From assembly GCA_036872755.1 (NCBI GenBank), contig JAVHNS010000007.1, positions 930,001-994,000 of the forward strand: a stretch of DNA of 64,000 nt, read 5' to 3'. Made by a program: the position numbers and the translations under genes. Of this stretch, positions 24,882 through 36,244 are shown piece after piece. Within the stretch, counting starts at the first letter, position 1; each line of letters begins with the position of its first letter. The notes beneath the pieces are model-generated. The model was not told the DNA's origin. It saw only the letters and a list, made by a program, of their open reading frames with translations, and made no database searches. The stretch comes from Orbilia blumenaviensis (lineage: Eukaryota; Ascomycota; Orbiliomycetes; Orbiliales; Orbiliaceae).

Positions 24882-26669
24882 CTACAATCTCTTCCTCAAC
24901 CACCTATTGAAAAACTCCAAACTGCTCTCCGGCTGATCCATAGGCGTCATATGTCCCGCCTGGTAAATCCTCAAGAAGGTCAAATGTCCCGAACTCTTGA
25001 TCTGACCCACACTCTTCCCGGTCCCTTCCATCTTAAAATCCTTCAACTCAACCTTATTATACTCCTTCTTCCCATCCCACTCCAAAGCCTCAGTCCAGGC
25101 ATGATTTCCAAGCCAGTTACAGATAAAATCCGCATCACCAGCGTAGATAAGCACCGGAATCTCCTTCAACAAATCCGGCACAAGACGATGATAAGGCTTC
25201 ATCCAATCTCCCGCGAACAAGAAATTCCTATTAATCTCAAAGTTACACGAGTCGTACTTCCCAACCTCCGCACCGACGGCATCGATCACATCCTGTCTAT
25301 TCAAAAAATCCGAAATCCACGCGATATCAGGGTAGCAGAGGTTAGAAGAATCCTTGCAAGGTCCGCGGATATCGTACACGTTCGTTCCCGTGCGTTGGTA
25401 CGGTCCCATCATCACGTTGTTGCAGTAGATGGATGCTGGGACGCAGGACCAGACGCTTTCGGAATCGTAGCAGTTAGAGATCATGCTCGCGCAGCGTGGG
25501 TAGGCGTTCTTCATGCCCTGACATTGCGATTCGTCCAAGACCGCTGGGTAACCACCTTTACCGCAAGCCATTGGCTCGTAGTATTCGTATTGGGTAAGAC
25601 CGTCGGTAAGACCGTTTCCGATCAAGATAGTCTTCAGGTTAATATTCCTGTTCTTGTGAGACAAGATCTCATGTGCGAAGACGGGGATATAATGTCCAGC
25701 GTAAGATTCACCGGCGATGTGGAAGTCCTGCTTGGCGTACTCCGGGAACTGCTTGAAGAAAAGCGACAGCAGAGCGTAGACATCTTTACCGGCGGCAACG
25801 GTGTTGGAGACCGGTGAGTTAGAGTAGGAGTAGCCGACGTTGACGGGTTGGTCCAGGAAGATGACGGAGGCGTTGTTGTTCCATGATGAGGGGTTGAATT
25901 TTAATTGTCCGTTCTTAGTGATCGAGGATGGTCCGAGTTCCATGAAGAGACCGGTGAGGGAGGAGCAGCCGGGGCCGCCGTTGAGCCAGAGGACGACGGG
26001 GTCTTCTTTGGGGTTGGAGCGGGATTCAAAGAACCCTATTTAAAAGAAAATAGCATTACTTGTTAGCATATCATACTCTAACTTCCAGAGACGCGTATTT
26101 GCCTCACCCCCCCTAGCCCAGAGCCATACGGGAGAGATTATATCAGGCGGGTAGAATATATAAAAAAGATACTCACAGTAAAACAGATGCTTATCCCCCT
26201 CCTCATCATCCAAATACCCACTGTACTGCTTAACCCCCGGATCAACCCCCAACTTCGAAGGATCCACCTTCTTCCCCCTAAGCTTATACTTCTTCAAATC
26301 CTCATCCTCCTTCTCCCCCTCCGCTCCCAAGATACTAACCCTCTCCCCATCAACATGAAAATCCCAATGACTATCCGGCCGTTTCACATGCTTCTTAGGC
26401 AACGACTTGATGGACATCTGATCCAATTTGTGAGGGAGCATGTTCTCAACCTCCGCCCAGAGATCACGCGTGGTCTGGGGTAGTCCCGAGAGCGCTTCGG
26501 CGATGTTGTCTACTACTTCGCCGAGTGGGGATTTTTGGTGGTGGTTGGTGTTATGCCCGTGATGTCCGCCTGGGAGGACATCTGCCCCAAGGGGGATTTG
26601 GTTGCCTACGTTCGGATGAGCGAACGTTAGGGCCGGGAGCAGCGCGGCGGCTGCGAGAGCGTACTTCAT
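24882..26669 (-). CDS. cpyA: Vacuolar carboxypeptidase Y precursor (serine carboxypeptidase S10)
   Basis: Vacuolar serine exopeptidase that removes C-terminal residues. Model: complement(join(24882..26035,26177..26669)), 548 aa. The N-terminus is a signal peptide ([19 protein letters not shown]), then a propeptide of about 100 residues with LGADVLPG and QIPLG-like elements. Mature sequence begins near [11 protein letters not shown]. The junction restores [20 protein letters not shown] followed by the oxyanion segment LNGGPGCSS. The catalytic triad is visible: Ser 275 in GESYAGHY, Asp 467 in [13 protein letters not shown] and His 526 in [10 protein letters not shown]. Many paired Cys residues in the middle fit the five conserved disulfides. 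Length and exon number are normal for fungal CPY. Confidence 0.95.
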
Positions 26670-28048
26670 GGTGATGACGACACTCTCTTCTTCTTTCTTA
26701 AATCACGAGGAAATAAAAAAAAAAAACCAAGGGGGGAAGTTTAATGGAGCCTTTTTTTTTTTTGTAGATAATAGAGATGATGTTCACCTGCTCTCCCGAA
26801 GAAATAGCAGAAGGCGCGAGATGGTGAAAAGAAAAGGGAAGAAAGAAAGAGGAAGGGAAAAGAGGACGTGGACAGAAAAAGGCGCGCCTTTTTAAAGTGT
26901 GACGGTAAACGCTCACTCGTAACCTCCGATGCGTGGAACAAGGCGATCTCACTCAACCAGCAATGCAATCCTTTAGCTAAACCAGCTGTAACTCCTACCC
27001 AGGCGTTATCTCTCTCTCTCTCTCCTCCTCTCACACATTGCTTAGCTCCAAGCTCTAGCGTTAGGAGAGCAGCCGGCGCTAGCACCCATCCGGTTAAGCC
27101 CGGTACACCGCAGGTTTCGGCACCCGATTACAACCCAGCTACCCATTGCTCGCATGACTGTTTGCCCGACCGATGAGGTAACAGCTTGGTACTCCTCTTG
27201 ACCAGGGGGGCGGTGGGGAAACACGAACAGCTGTTTAGCTCCTCTGCCAAGGGCCAAGGGCCAAGGGGGGGACCTGAAAAGATTACCAGCCTCTTTTGGT
27301 GTCAATCCATTCATTCGATCATGTGCAAACGTATTGTATGTGCAACGCTGGCTGGCCTGGCCATGGGTGAATAAGTGCAAGCCCCGGGGGGGCGCCACCG
27401 AAAAAAGTTAATTAACTTTCCTCGTGTGCGTGGGTCTCCGTTGACAGCCGTCCGTGTCTATTTCGATGGTCGGCGCTTCCACCACAGAGTCAAATTTCCG
27501 CCGTGAACATGGAATATAAATAAATAAGTAAAAAAAAATAAATAAAAATAAAATAGATAAACAAAGGTAAATGGAAAACACGGGTAACTCTGTCCTCTTT
27601 TTTTTGTATGAAGAAATAGGTAGATATATATAAATAGCAGGCAAATGCAGTTAAAAGATTCAGATCGTCGTTCGTCATCATTTTTTTGGTGCTTTAAAAT
27701 GCAAATTCCCAGAATCCCCGTCGCCTTGTCATTTTCGTCAGTTAAAAGAAATACAAGGGCATGCAGTGTAGCCAAAGAAACAGGAAGAAAGAGGGAGAAG
27801 AAATTAAAAAAAAAAAAAACGGGTATCAAAGACAACAAATGCAAAATGCTTCCAGTTCATGATCGCCATACAAACACCGCTTATGAGTCGGATACAGCAA
27901 AAAGGTAAAAGAGGATAAAAGAAGAGGAGGAGGAAGAGGAGTATGAGGGTAGAGAAAACGATGCAACAGAATCGCAAGTCAGACTGGAACGCCAATAATA
28001 ATAATAAAATAAAAAACGAAAATAAAAAAAGGAGGGACGACAGTCTGC
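26670..28048. other. Intergenic region, cpyA to 640-aa gene
   Basis: 1.4 kb with the cpyA promoter at its left and the 3' flank of the next minus-strand gene at its right. It holds A- and T-runs, purine-rich tracts (26820-26880, 27900-27950) and a CT repeat at about 27010-27030. No conserved coding segment or tRNA-like fold was recognised. Confidence 0.5.
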
Positions 28049-30146
28049 TCAGCCAAACGGGCTGATGCTCATCTTGCCCAGCCCTTCATGTGCTTCCAAG
28101 ATATAACTCGATCGCTTCGATCTGGTCCCGTTAGTCGCCCCACCATTCTGGTTCATATTGGCAGGGATGGCAACCGGTGACGACAATACAGTCGGACTCT
28201 GCGAGAAACCCGGGGAGACAGCTCGTCGCTTTATAATAGATGGCGGCTCAAACTGAACCTCATCGTCGTCCCTTCGTCTCTTCAGTTTCCGAACCTCAGG
28301 ACTGCGACTGACTGGGGAATTAACCATCGAGTCGGTTCCCATCTGTAAAGGTAAGTTAGCACAGCCCCGACTTTATATATATATATACTAGGTAAGTATA
28401 AGAGAAAGGGGGGACATACAATGATATCACCGTCCGGGTTCATTCTAAACCCCATAAACCCACCAGGACTCGACGACTCCAGCGCGCCCCAGTATCCCGA
28501 ATTTCGCTGAGCTGCCGATTTAAACGACGGCCCCCCAGCTTCATCCTCCGTATCCTCAAACACTAATGCATTGTCATCCTCCGCCTGCGCATTCAATACT
28601 GGAGTCTGTGGAACAGTCCTCGTATCCTCCTCCTCATCATCCTCCCGCAGCTGTCTTTGAATCGCGGCCTCAATTCTCATCTCGGCATCAACAGGCGCCG
28701 CTTCTTCTATAAGCGCAGCCTTGACACGCTGGAAATGCTTCGGTTTAGGCTATAATAGTACATATGACTGCTTAGCAAACCCCAATTTTAAAAGAGTATT
28801 GAAAAAAAAAAAAAAAAAAACAGATCTATCCCGCCAAAGGTACTTACGAGCAAATTACCCCTCCTCACAACCGGCCTTCGCACCGCATCCAACTGCTTCC
28901 CATCCGCCTTCCCATCATCACTAGCTCCACTCCCACTCAGGAACCCAATCTTCTTCATCGCCTGAGATATCGACTGCCGTCTCTGAATTATCATATCGCT
29001 CAACTGACTTCCAAAATACCCACCCGAGGCAGGTTTCTTGATCTCTCCATTTGGTGGGGTTGTCGGAGACGGCGACGCCAACGAAGTACTAGACGCCGAC
29101 GCCGAGCTCGAACTCTGCCTTGATCTTCCCTTCCCTCTCAATCTTGTCATATGTCGTCTGGTTAACAATGCCGAGCTGTTGAACATATCGTTCATGTTCG
29201 CAGAGCTAGGTAGTGACGGTCCGAATTGGGAATGCGCACTACTTAATTCCATCTCATCGTCATCTGATACTGACGAGTCGGAGCTTGAGTCGGACAGAAC
29301 ACGTGAGTCGGCTAGCATTGATGAGAAAATACTGCCCGCCCCTCCTACTCCACCACCAATACCGCCTCCGCCACCGGTATACATGGCGATTGGAGAGTCG
29401 AGGCCGCGACGAGGGATTGGCATGCTTGGTGTTAGGGGAGATGAATCGGGGGAGTCGGCGATGAAGGAGTGATGAAGGGAGGTGCAAGAGCGGGTGAAGT
29501 CAAGGCGAGGTCGCCTGACGGTCGAGAATCCAAGAGCTGGGTCAAGATATGGCGGCAAAGGCTGAGTCTGCGACGGTAACTGCAGAGATAGACCACGAGG
29601 CAAGGACGGACGTGTCGGTGTAAAAGGAGGAATAACAATATTAGTATTGATACTGGAATTGATATTGGTATTAGTAGAAGGTAATGGGTGGCCAATGGAG
29701 GAGCCGAAAGTGGAGGCAGTCGCAGAAGTCGGAGCGGTAACAGCACCAGATTGGCCGCCGGATAGTCCAAGATTAGTCCCAGTCGAAGTACCGGAAAGAG
29801 AAATAGGAGGAGGGTCCAGAAAGGCCGATTGTGATGAGGCTGTCGATGTCGTCTTTTTGACAGGGTGCGACAGGCTTCTAGAATGGCCTGATATCATGTT
29901 CACGGAGGGGGAGCCTCTTGAAGTAGTAGCGGTGGTACTATTAGTCGCGAGTGCAGCCTGCTTGCCGGGATTAATCACTTTCCGGGAATGCAGCACGTTT
30001 TCATTATTGATAATGCCATTTTGGAGAGCGGGTGTGGATGTGATGTTGGAAGAGGAAGATGAGGAGGCGATGGTGTTGAGAGAAGGAGGAGGAGGAGGGC
30101 AGGTGCTCTGAATGGATTGGGCAGCCGACGATGTTTCATCGGCCAT
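28049..30146 (-). CDS. Uncharacterised nuclear-looking fungal protein
   Basis: Model: complement(join(28049..28342,28420..28749,28848..30146)), 640 aa. The ATG at 30146 (MADETSSAAQ, context AACCATGGCC) is preferred; upstream in-frame codons only read a Glu-Leu repeat without an ATG. The first ~330 residues are Ser/Thr/Pro-rich and disordered. The ordered-looking core starts near residue 360: RRHMTRLRGKGRSRQSS, then YFGSQLSDMIIQRRQSISQAM, VVRRGNLLPKPKHFQRVKAA and LIEEAAPVDAEMRIEAAIQR. The C-terminus keeps NSGYWGALESSSPGGFMGFR, then SPEVRKLKRRRDDD and a bipartite-like basic stretch that suggests nuclear import. The pattern looks like a conserved fungal family, but I cannot name it and give no function. 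Confidence 0.75.
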
Positions 30147-30159
30147 GGTTATTCGGTCA

Positions 30160-30232
30160 GTCGGTCGGTCGGTCGGACAGTCCAGTTCCAGCTCCAATTC
30201 CAATTCCAGTTCCAGTTCAGACCAGTCCAGTC
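30160..30232. repeat. Minisatellite: (GGTC)n then CAATTC/CAGTTC hexamers
   Basis: A GTCGGTCGGTCGGTCGG tract abuts about seven degenerate hexamers of the form (C)CA(A/G)TTC, ending in another CAGTCGG. It lies 15-85 bp upstream of the 640-aa gene's ATG, probably in the 5' UTR. Confidence 0.85.
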
Positions 30233-31856
30233 GGTAACTAAGGTAGGTGATTACCTAGGTAGGTCCTGACTAATCCAATTAATTGCTTCAAATTTCGGCT
30301 ACGCCCGTTGCGGGTGTTCCAATCTACCTAGTTTCTGGGTCGGGTCAGCCCTTCTCTTTAATCTGCCCTTGTTTGCTCGTCCTGCTTCTGTCTTTGGTGC
30401 GTGTCCCGGACTGAAGCTGGGGGGAAGAACTCGATCTCGCCAGCAACAGGTTTTTTTTTGTGATTTGTGACTGGACAAAAAATCCGGATTTCGGTTGGCA
30501 GGGTAAGTCGGTCGGATGTGGTTAAAATATGGCAAAATACTTGAAGAGAGAAAAAAAAAAGGTGGTTCTGGTTAGCCTAATATCGCGGTGGGTGGGTGAT
30601 GGTTGATAGAGGTGAAGATGTTGTTTGATAGATCTAGATCCAGAGGGGAGGGAAGATCGAAGAAGAAGAAGGGGTAGAGGGTTGGAGGTGGGTTGGAGGG
30701 TCTGTGGCAGTTGGGAGGGGAGGGGAGGTGCCTACCCATACATACCGTCCTTACATACATACACCACCTTACATGAGGAAGTACCTACATTACATGCTAG
30801 GTGCCTACCTAGGTAGTTACAGGCTACATATACACATACGTGCTGGGTACATGCTTCATGCGACGTACGTGCGACATGCGACAGACACTTGGCTATGGCC
30901 ATGGACGATGAGGATGCGATGCCGATGACTGGTTGCCCACCCGCCTGAGTCTTGACCTCTCGAGCCCTCGGGTTTCGAGTCTGTTGGCTCCATTTTTCGC
31001 TGATAAAAATCCACATAAAATACTTCTTAATAATAAAACAATTTATAATTCCAAAAGCAGAAGGAGAAACAGCCGAGTGTCTGACCCCGCTGCTGTTTGC
31101 ATCCGTCCAAGTGCCAACTGACCCAAGTTTCCCGTTTCTGTTTCCGTTGAACGAAAACCAAATTCGATGTTTCAATGCAAAATGCCATGCCGCTGGTGTG
31201 TTTTAATCCAACATCCAACAACATCCAAATTATGCACTGTCCTCAACACACTGACCTCCTCCTCCTCCTCCTCCTCCTCCCCCCCAACCCAGGTCTAACT
31301 ATATATAAGTCTTAACTAAGGACTTAAGTAGGAGGTACTTAAGGAAGTATCCATGCTAGCCTTCTGGCATGCCGCTCGGAATATCTTCGCCTAATCATTT
31401 ATTCCAGCTAGCAGGGGCCACTGCTGTACTGCTACCTTATCTCTAACCTAGCTAACTGCATTCATGTGCATCCTACATACGCATACACCCCCTATTGTAG
31501 ATTTCGGCCCGGATAATTGACCAATCGCAATTTATTAGAGAGCTGTTGTATACTACTACTCAGGTACTTGAGTACGTACTTACCTAGTATGTATGCATGC
31601 ACGCTGCAGCAGACACGGGATCTAAAGTACATTATCAAACAAGTATACTAGCCAGCCGACAGAACTGGGGAGAGTATTAGATACCGGCTGCTGAAACAAA
31701 CTAGCCCAACTGAAACTCTAGTTATCTACTGTTATCTCTCCTCACACTACTTACTTACTCATTGCCAACATTGGCTTGTTGATGCTTGCCCATCGACGAA
31801 TTATACATCCCTATAATTACAAAAATAAAGGACAGTATAGCATACAAGTAAGTAAG

Positions 31857-31889
31857 TAAGTAAGTACCTACCTGGTAGGTACTTACTTA
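31857..31889. terminator. Perfect 16-bp-arm palindrome at 3' end of RING-YEATS gene
   Basis: TAAGTAAGTACCTACC, one central T, then its exact reverse complement. It starts 13 nt past the stop codon of the minus-strand RING-YEATS gene, so the transcript could fold into a 16-bp hairpin in the 3' UTR. The structure is certain; a role in 3'-end formation or mRNA stability is only a guess. Confidence 0.5.
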
Positions 31890-31901
31890 TTATTCATATT
31901 A

Positions 31902-32794
31902 TTAACTACGAGCACGCACGCTCCTCGCCAGCCTTTTATCGCTTCTAATCTTCAACTGACATCTCGCCTGACTCCCCTCCCCATCGAAGCAAAGCTCCCA
32001 CTCCAGCGGCAAAGATGCCTTCTTCGAATACTTTGTGTCCTCAGCATCACTACTAATCCACGAATACCCATGTCTCAATATCACATTCGTCCGAATAACG
32101 AACGTGCCCCATCCTAGTCGACGCACTGTAAATGGCGGTTTCCATCGTACCAGGCGGGGTCTTTTGAATGTTTCGTGCTAATAAGTATAGAGTCAACATC
32201 AATATCATATATATATCAAGGAATATAGTATGAGAGGTACTATATTTGCATAAAAGAGGGGGGAGGGAAAGAACTAACCAGCAATATTTCAACTTCACTA
32301 ATAACCCTCTCATCAGAAACCTTCACAAAAAATTCCCAATCAAACAACCCCTTCTCATCCCCCTCCTTAGGAGGAATGACCGTATTCCCCACATAAACCG
32401 TCAAAGTTTCAACCGTAACCTCCTTCTCCTCCTCCTCCCTTACAACCTCCCTATCTCTTTCCTCATAAACATCTCCATATTTGGTTTTCACCTTCTCTTC
32501 AACCTCAAGACTTCTTTTGGCAGATGTCATGGTTCTGCACATGGGACATTTGGCGGTTAGGGGTGCTGATACGAAGTCTTCGGGCTTTTCATCGAGGGGG
32601 ACGATGGTCATCTGGGAGGTTATGGAGACGTCGGCCCATTCGGTCATGCACAGTTCGCAGAGGGTGTGCGAGCATTCGGTCACGACGGGACGGTGAAGAA
32701 GCTGGCGGCAGATGGGACAGAGGTCGTCATCGTCAATCTCAACCTCGATTTTTTCGGTTTCCATTTCGGGCTCTTGAGCTGGGTTGGATGGCAT
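31902..32794 (-). CDS. RING finger plus YEATS-domain protein
   Basis: Model: complement(join(31902..32177,32279..32794)), 263 aa; the ATG at 32794 (MPSNPAQEPEM) is chosen over an upstream in-frame ATG at 32866. An acidic N-terminus leads to a C3HC4 RING (residues 26-87: CPIC..CSH.LC..C...CPMCR) with a 30-residue insert between the zinc sites. After a charged Glu-rich helix (about 88-130), residues about 130-245 resemble a YEATS domain: VYVGNT, FDWEFFVKVSD, VISEVEILLHETFKRPRLV, PPF.V.RLGWGTF. The HETF and GWGTF segments align with the acyl-lysine-binding loops of AF9/Yaf9 (HxSF/HxTF and G-W/Y-x-x-F). Inferred role: a ubiquitin ligase directed to acylated histones. The YEATS call is by eye. Confidence 0.75.
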
Positions 32795-33770
32795 TTTTGG
32801 TAACTTTTTATAGTATAATGTTCGGATTAATATCAATATTGAGTCTTGGATCACAGTTGTGGTCAACAGCGTCTGGGACCAAGACTAGGTGCCTGATATT
32901 TATATTAATTAGGTATTGATGGGTACAAAGCGACTAAATATAAACAAACAAAAGTTTTTCTTCTGAGGAGAAGAGAAGTGGTGTTTTCTGTTCCGCGAAG
33001 AAAGACAACGGAGGGTCGCGCACGCGTGGTCAGGCGGTCAGGCCCGTGGTGGATCCTTTATAAGCTCAAGCTCATACTCTTACTTAAGTGCATGCTGTCT
33101 AGACTTGTGGCACAGCTGCTATCGGAAGAACAGGGATCAGCTATCCTATCTTGGAGCAAACACTTTCGAATTGGCAACGCGGTTACTCGGGACTGACGTA
33201 CGAATTAATATGAAAATACCTATATACCTAGCCTACTGCTTGGATTCTTTTGTATGCACAAGTTTGTTCAGAATAACTGTCGATTAGACGGTATACAGAC
33301 CACAGATTCTTGCATATATCTAGGTACCTACCTAGGTAGGTATGGATTCTAGAATATACTAGTATGTTGAAAACAGATTTCGATGTTCCTCGGCATAGGA
33401 TTAGATTAGAGGGATATGGAGTATAGAGCTACCGCGGTAATTACCAGTAATTCTAAAGCATTTAAGCTAGCCTGAGACCCTTCGATGATAGATATGATCA
33501 CCAGATAACCTCCATTTTATATATAGAGTAAATTGTCAGGCTCTCTCCCCCCCTTTCCCTCTCTCCCTCTTCTCTTCACTCACCAGCTTTATCATCCAAC
33601 TCCTTGCTACATATCACTAGCCGCTTTTGACCATTACGATAGCTATAAGGTATCTTCTTAAGTAAGTCAATTTGTTTTTACCCAATTGCGTACCGGGCTG
33701 CGCAGTGCAAGTGAATGGGTTGGAGAAAAAGTCAAATAACGTCGTATTTATAACATTCCTAGGCTGATGT
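32795..33770. other. Intergenic region
   Basis: About 1 kb between the RING-YEATS promoter and the retrotransposon relic. It includes the 16-bp perfect palindrome ACCTACCTAGGTAGGT at 33326-33341 and a CT-rich stretch at 33540-33580. No gene recognised. Confidence 0.5.
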
Positions 33771-35727
33771 ATGCATACCAACTTTGCCTATGAATTTTAG
33801 CCTCCAAAATTTATCACACGTCCGGTCTACGAGACAACTCCAAAAAAGCGACGGTTCCGCAAGTCTGTAGCCTCCCTCGTTCACGGAGGGTGCGCTAGAG
33901 CCCGTGCTTTTAGTACGATTGGCAATGTCGTAGGATCGGTGCTGGACAACTTGGGATGGGGCATTATCCTGGATAGCAGTGCGTCTGGGCCCCTCGAGAC
34001 CTGGGGTATACCAGTATGCCATTATAGGGTATACATCTAGCATAGTGCTTATAAACGGGCATCGCTCTATTAAGCGGCCCATGCCTCTCAAGTGAGAGCG
34101 CAGAGCTATGCTCTATGGTGCTAAAGGCGGAATTTGAAAAGTCTTTAAAAACAATAAAGGTATGAACTGGTCTCCCTCCTAGATGTTGCCATCGCCTTCG
34201 TAACCGCTGATCGAAATGTGGAAAGCGATTTCCATAACAGCTTCGATGACCAGGGTGTCTAGCGACGACAGCGTTCAATCCACAAGCGGACGGTCAGACG
34301 GAGAGACTAAACCAGGAGATCGAACATGCCTTGAGATATTACGTCGACGCCAATCAGAATGGTTGGATAGCCCCCCTTCCGGAGCTAGAACGAACGATAA
34401 TGGATTCTAAGAACGCCACAACAGGTTGTGCTCCGTCGGAGATCCTATATGGGAGAAAACCAGGTTCAGCTTTGAATGTTGTTGGGTATCAGATGCTTAC
34501 TGGAGGGGAAGGATTGAGGAACTTCGTAGTGAATGACAGCCGCCAAATTCTGAGAGACCTAACTATGGCAATTGGTACTCGACGAGAACGTTGGACCTTG
34601 AGAGAAGTCATGGAAAGACTCAAGGGGCTAGCCGGGTTGGAGAAATCAGAACTATGCAGAAAATAATGGACCGTTTCAGGCCAGAATGAAGACCCTATCT
34701 CTCAATTATATGACGGACTCGGTTCCCTTCTGGAGGGAAAAGGCAGGGAGACTGCCGCTAGGATTTTAGGTCAAAATCCAAACCTCAGACCCTGTGCAGT
34801 TCCAGTCTTCGGACTGGACATTCCCCAACAGCGCCCGGAGAACCATGAAGATTTGTTCAAACCCTCAATCGAGCAGCCAATATATCTACTGACCCGCATT
34901 CGACAATTAATGAACTAAAAAACAATTTATCAAATCAACCAAGTCTCACTATAGGCACCAACAAGACGCAACAAACACAGCACAATTTACCGCAATTACA
35001 ATGGCCACCCAGGGAAACAAGCACCATCAAGCGGTTAACGAATTGTTCAAGTCAGGCTAGGCCTGTTTAAGTTTTAAAACAAAATATAATAAGTCGGACC
35101 CTTTAAGATACCAGAAAAAGTAGGACGAGGAAACGCTTTTTGTTTGGACTTACCGACCAATATAAAAATACACCCGGTGATATCAGTGTCACACCTTGAA
35201 CCAGCACCGGACCCAACAATGTACACCACTAGCATACCTTGGCTCGAATCAGACATGACGAGCCCACCGCCGGAGCTGTTCTGACCAGGACACGAAAACT
35301 ACAACCATAAAGACTCAATGAAATATAAAGTAGAGATATTTGGTGAAGATTGGCTGTTGTCACCTCTAGCTATGGCAAAGATGGTTTGGCTCTTGTCTTT
35401 GTTGGGAGAAGTTTATTTGCGACTTGTAGACTCTTCGTGGAGGACCAAAACGCAGTACCTAGTAAGGTACAAAGGGTACGGGCAGGACCATGATGAGTGG
35501 CGTGACGGCAGAGATATGTACGCGCCACGAATGATGGTAAATCTGGAGAGAAGATGATTGGGGATGGAAGAACTCACCTCAGACGTTGAGGACAGCGACG
35601 TGGATCGAGCTCGTTTGGAGCTGGAACAAGCTGGCTACGTGCCCGCCGGGGAAATAGAACCAGCCGAAGGAACAAGGGCCGATATTAGGCCAAAGGAACA
35701 GGGCAACTAAAATAGCACGAGCTACAG

Positions 35728-35800
35728 GAACTAGGGAAAATCGAAGTTACACACACGGGCAACTAGGGAAAGTCAAAGTTACACACGCCCCGCACGCCCC
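35728..35800 (+). repeat. Short tandem duplication before the LTR
   Basis: Two adjacent near-identical copies of about 35 bp, each starting CGGGCAACTAGGGAAA or GGAACTAGGGAAAA and ending AAGTTACACAC. They lie just upstream of the polypurine tract of the retrotransposon relic. Confidence 0.7.
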
Positions 35801-35826
35801 CAGTGTACGCTAAAAAAGAGGGAGAT

Positions 35827-36166
35827 TGTGATGGGTTCCTAGGCTCGGTGCAGTCATGGCTGCGACTAAATTCCCGACGGACCTTAAGTTGAAGGGCCTG
35901 ATGGAGTATAAAGGTGAAGACGGAACCTTAGACATGTTGGCAGCATCAGTTCATCGTTGTTTGGTGGCAGCGAATATCTCGGTAACTCTATCATATGTCC
36001 TATAATCCTATTATTATTAGTACCTAGCTAGCTCTGTATATAAAAGCACCCTGGCCCCAAGGCCCTCTAATGGAGGATACCTATATTATCATACAACGAG
36101 CCTCACTACACTGGTTTACGAAATCAAGTAGACTGCATTCTAAACATTTTGTTATATATTCCCACA
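35827..36166 (+). repeat. 3' LTR of the gypsy relic
   Basis: 340 bp that begins TGTGATGGG and ends CCCACA (imperfect inverted ends, TG...CA), directly after a polypurine tract AAAAAAGAGGGAGA. It has a TATATAAAA box at 36037-36045. No second copy was seen in the window, so the LTR call rests on ends, purine tract and TATA box. Confidence 0.65.
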
Positions 36167-36244
36167 ATCTCTAATCTTTCCTCCTAGACCCATTAACCTT
36201 CGATAATATTAATATAACTAGGTACTAGGTAGTTATAGTCATAA

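Larger units (their letters stand above)
30147..31901. other. Intergenic region with short palindromes
   Basis: 1.75 kb between two minus-strand genes. It contains the minisatellite at 30160-30220, CTC repeats at about 31255-31280, several TACCTA/TAGGTA clusters (for example a 12-bp palindrome at 30805-30816) and the long palindrome at 31857-31889. Codon-like conservation was not seen. Confidence 0.5.
34190..36166 (+). mobile_element. Decayed Ty3/gypsy chromodomain retrotransposon
   Basis: Only the 3' part can be recognised. At about 34264-34456 the plus strand reads an integrase core segment (TAFNPQADGQTERLNQEIEH, then WIAPLPELE and YGRKP); sequence just before it is frame-broken. A chromodomain lies at about 35420-35556 (LVDSSWRTKTQYLVRYKGYG, then HDEW), which marks a chromovirus. 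A purine tract (about 35812-35825) directly precedes a TG...CA LTR. Between integrase and chromodomain there is about 850 bp I cannot match. Stops and frame changes make it inactive, and no matching 5' LTR was found, so the left limit is approximate. Confidence 0.75.

Noticed and set aside
33759..34278. Minus-strand open frames over the retrotransposon relic
   Set aside because: The plus strand carries the integrase signature; the minus frames are its shadows.
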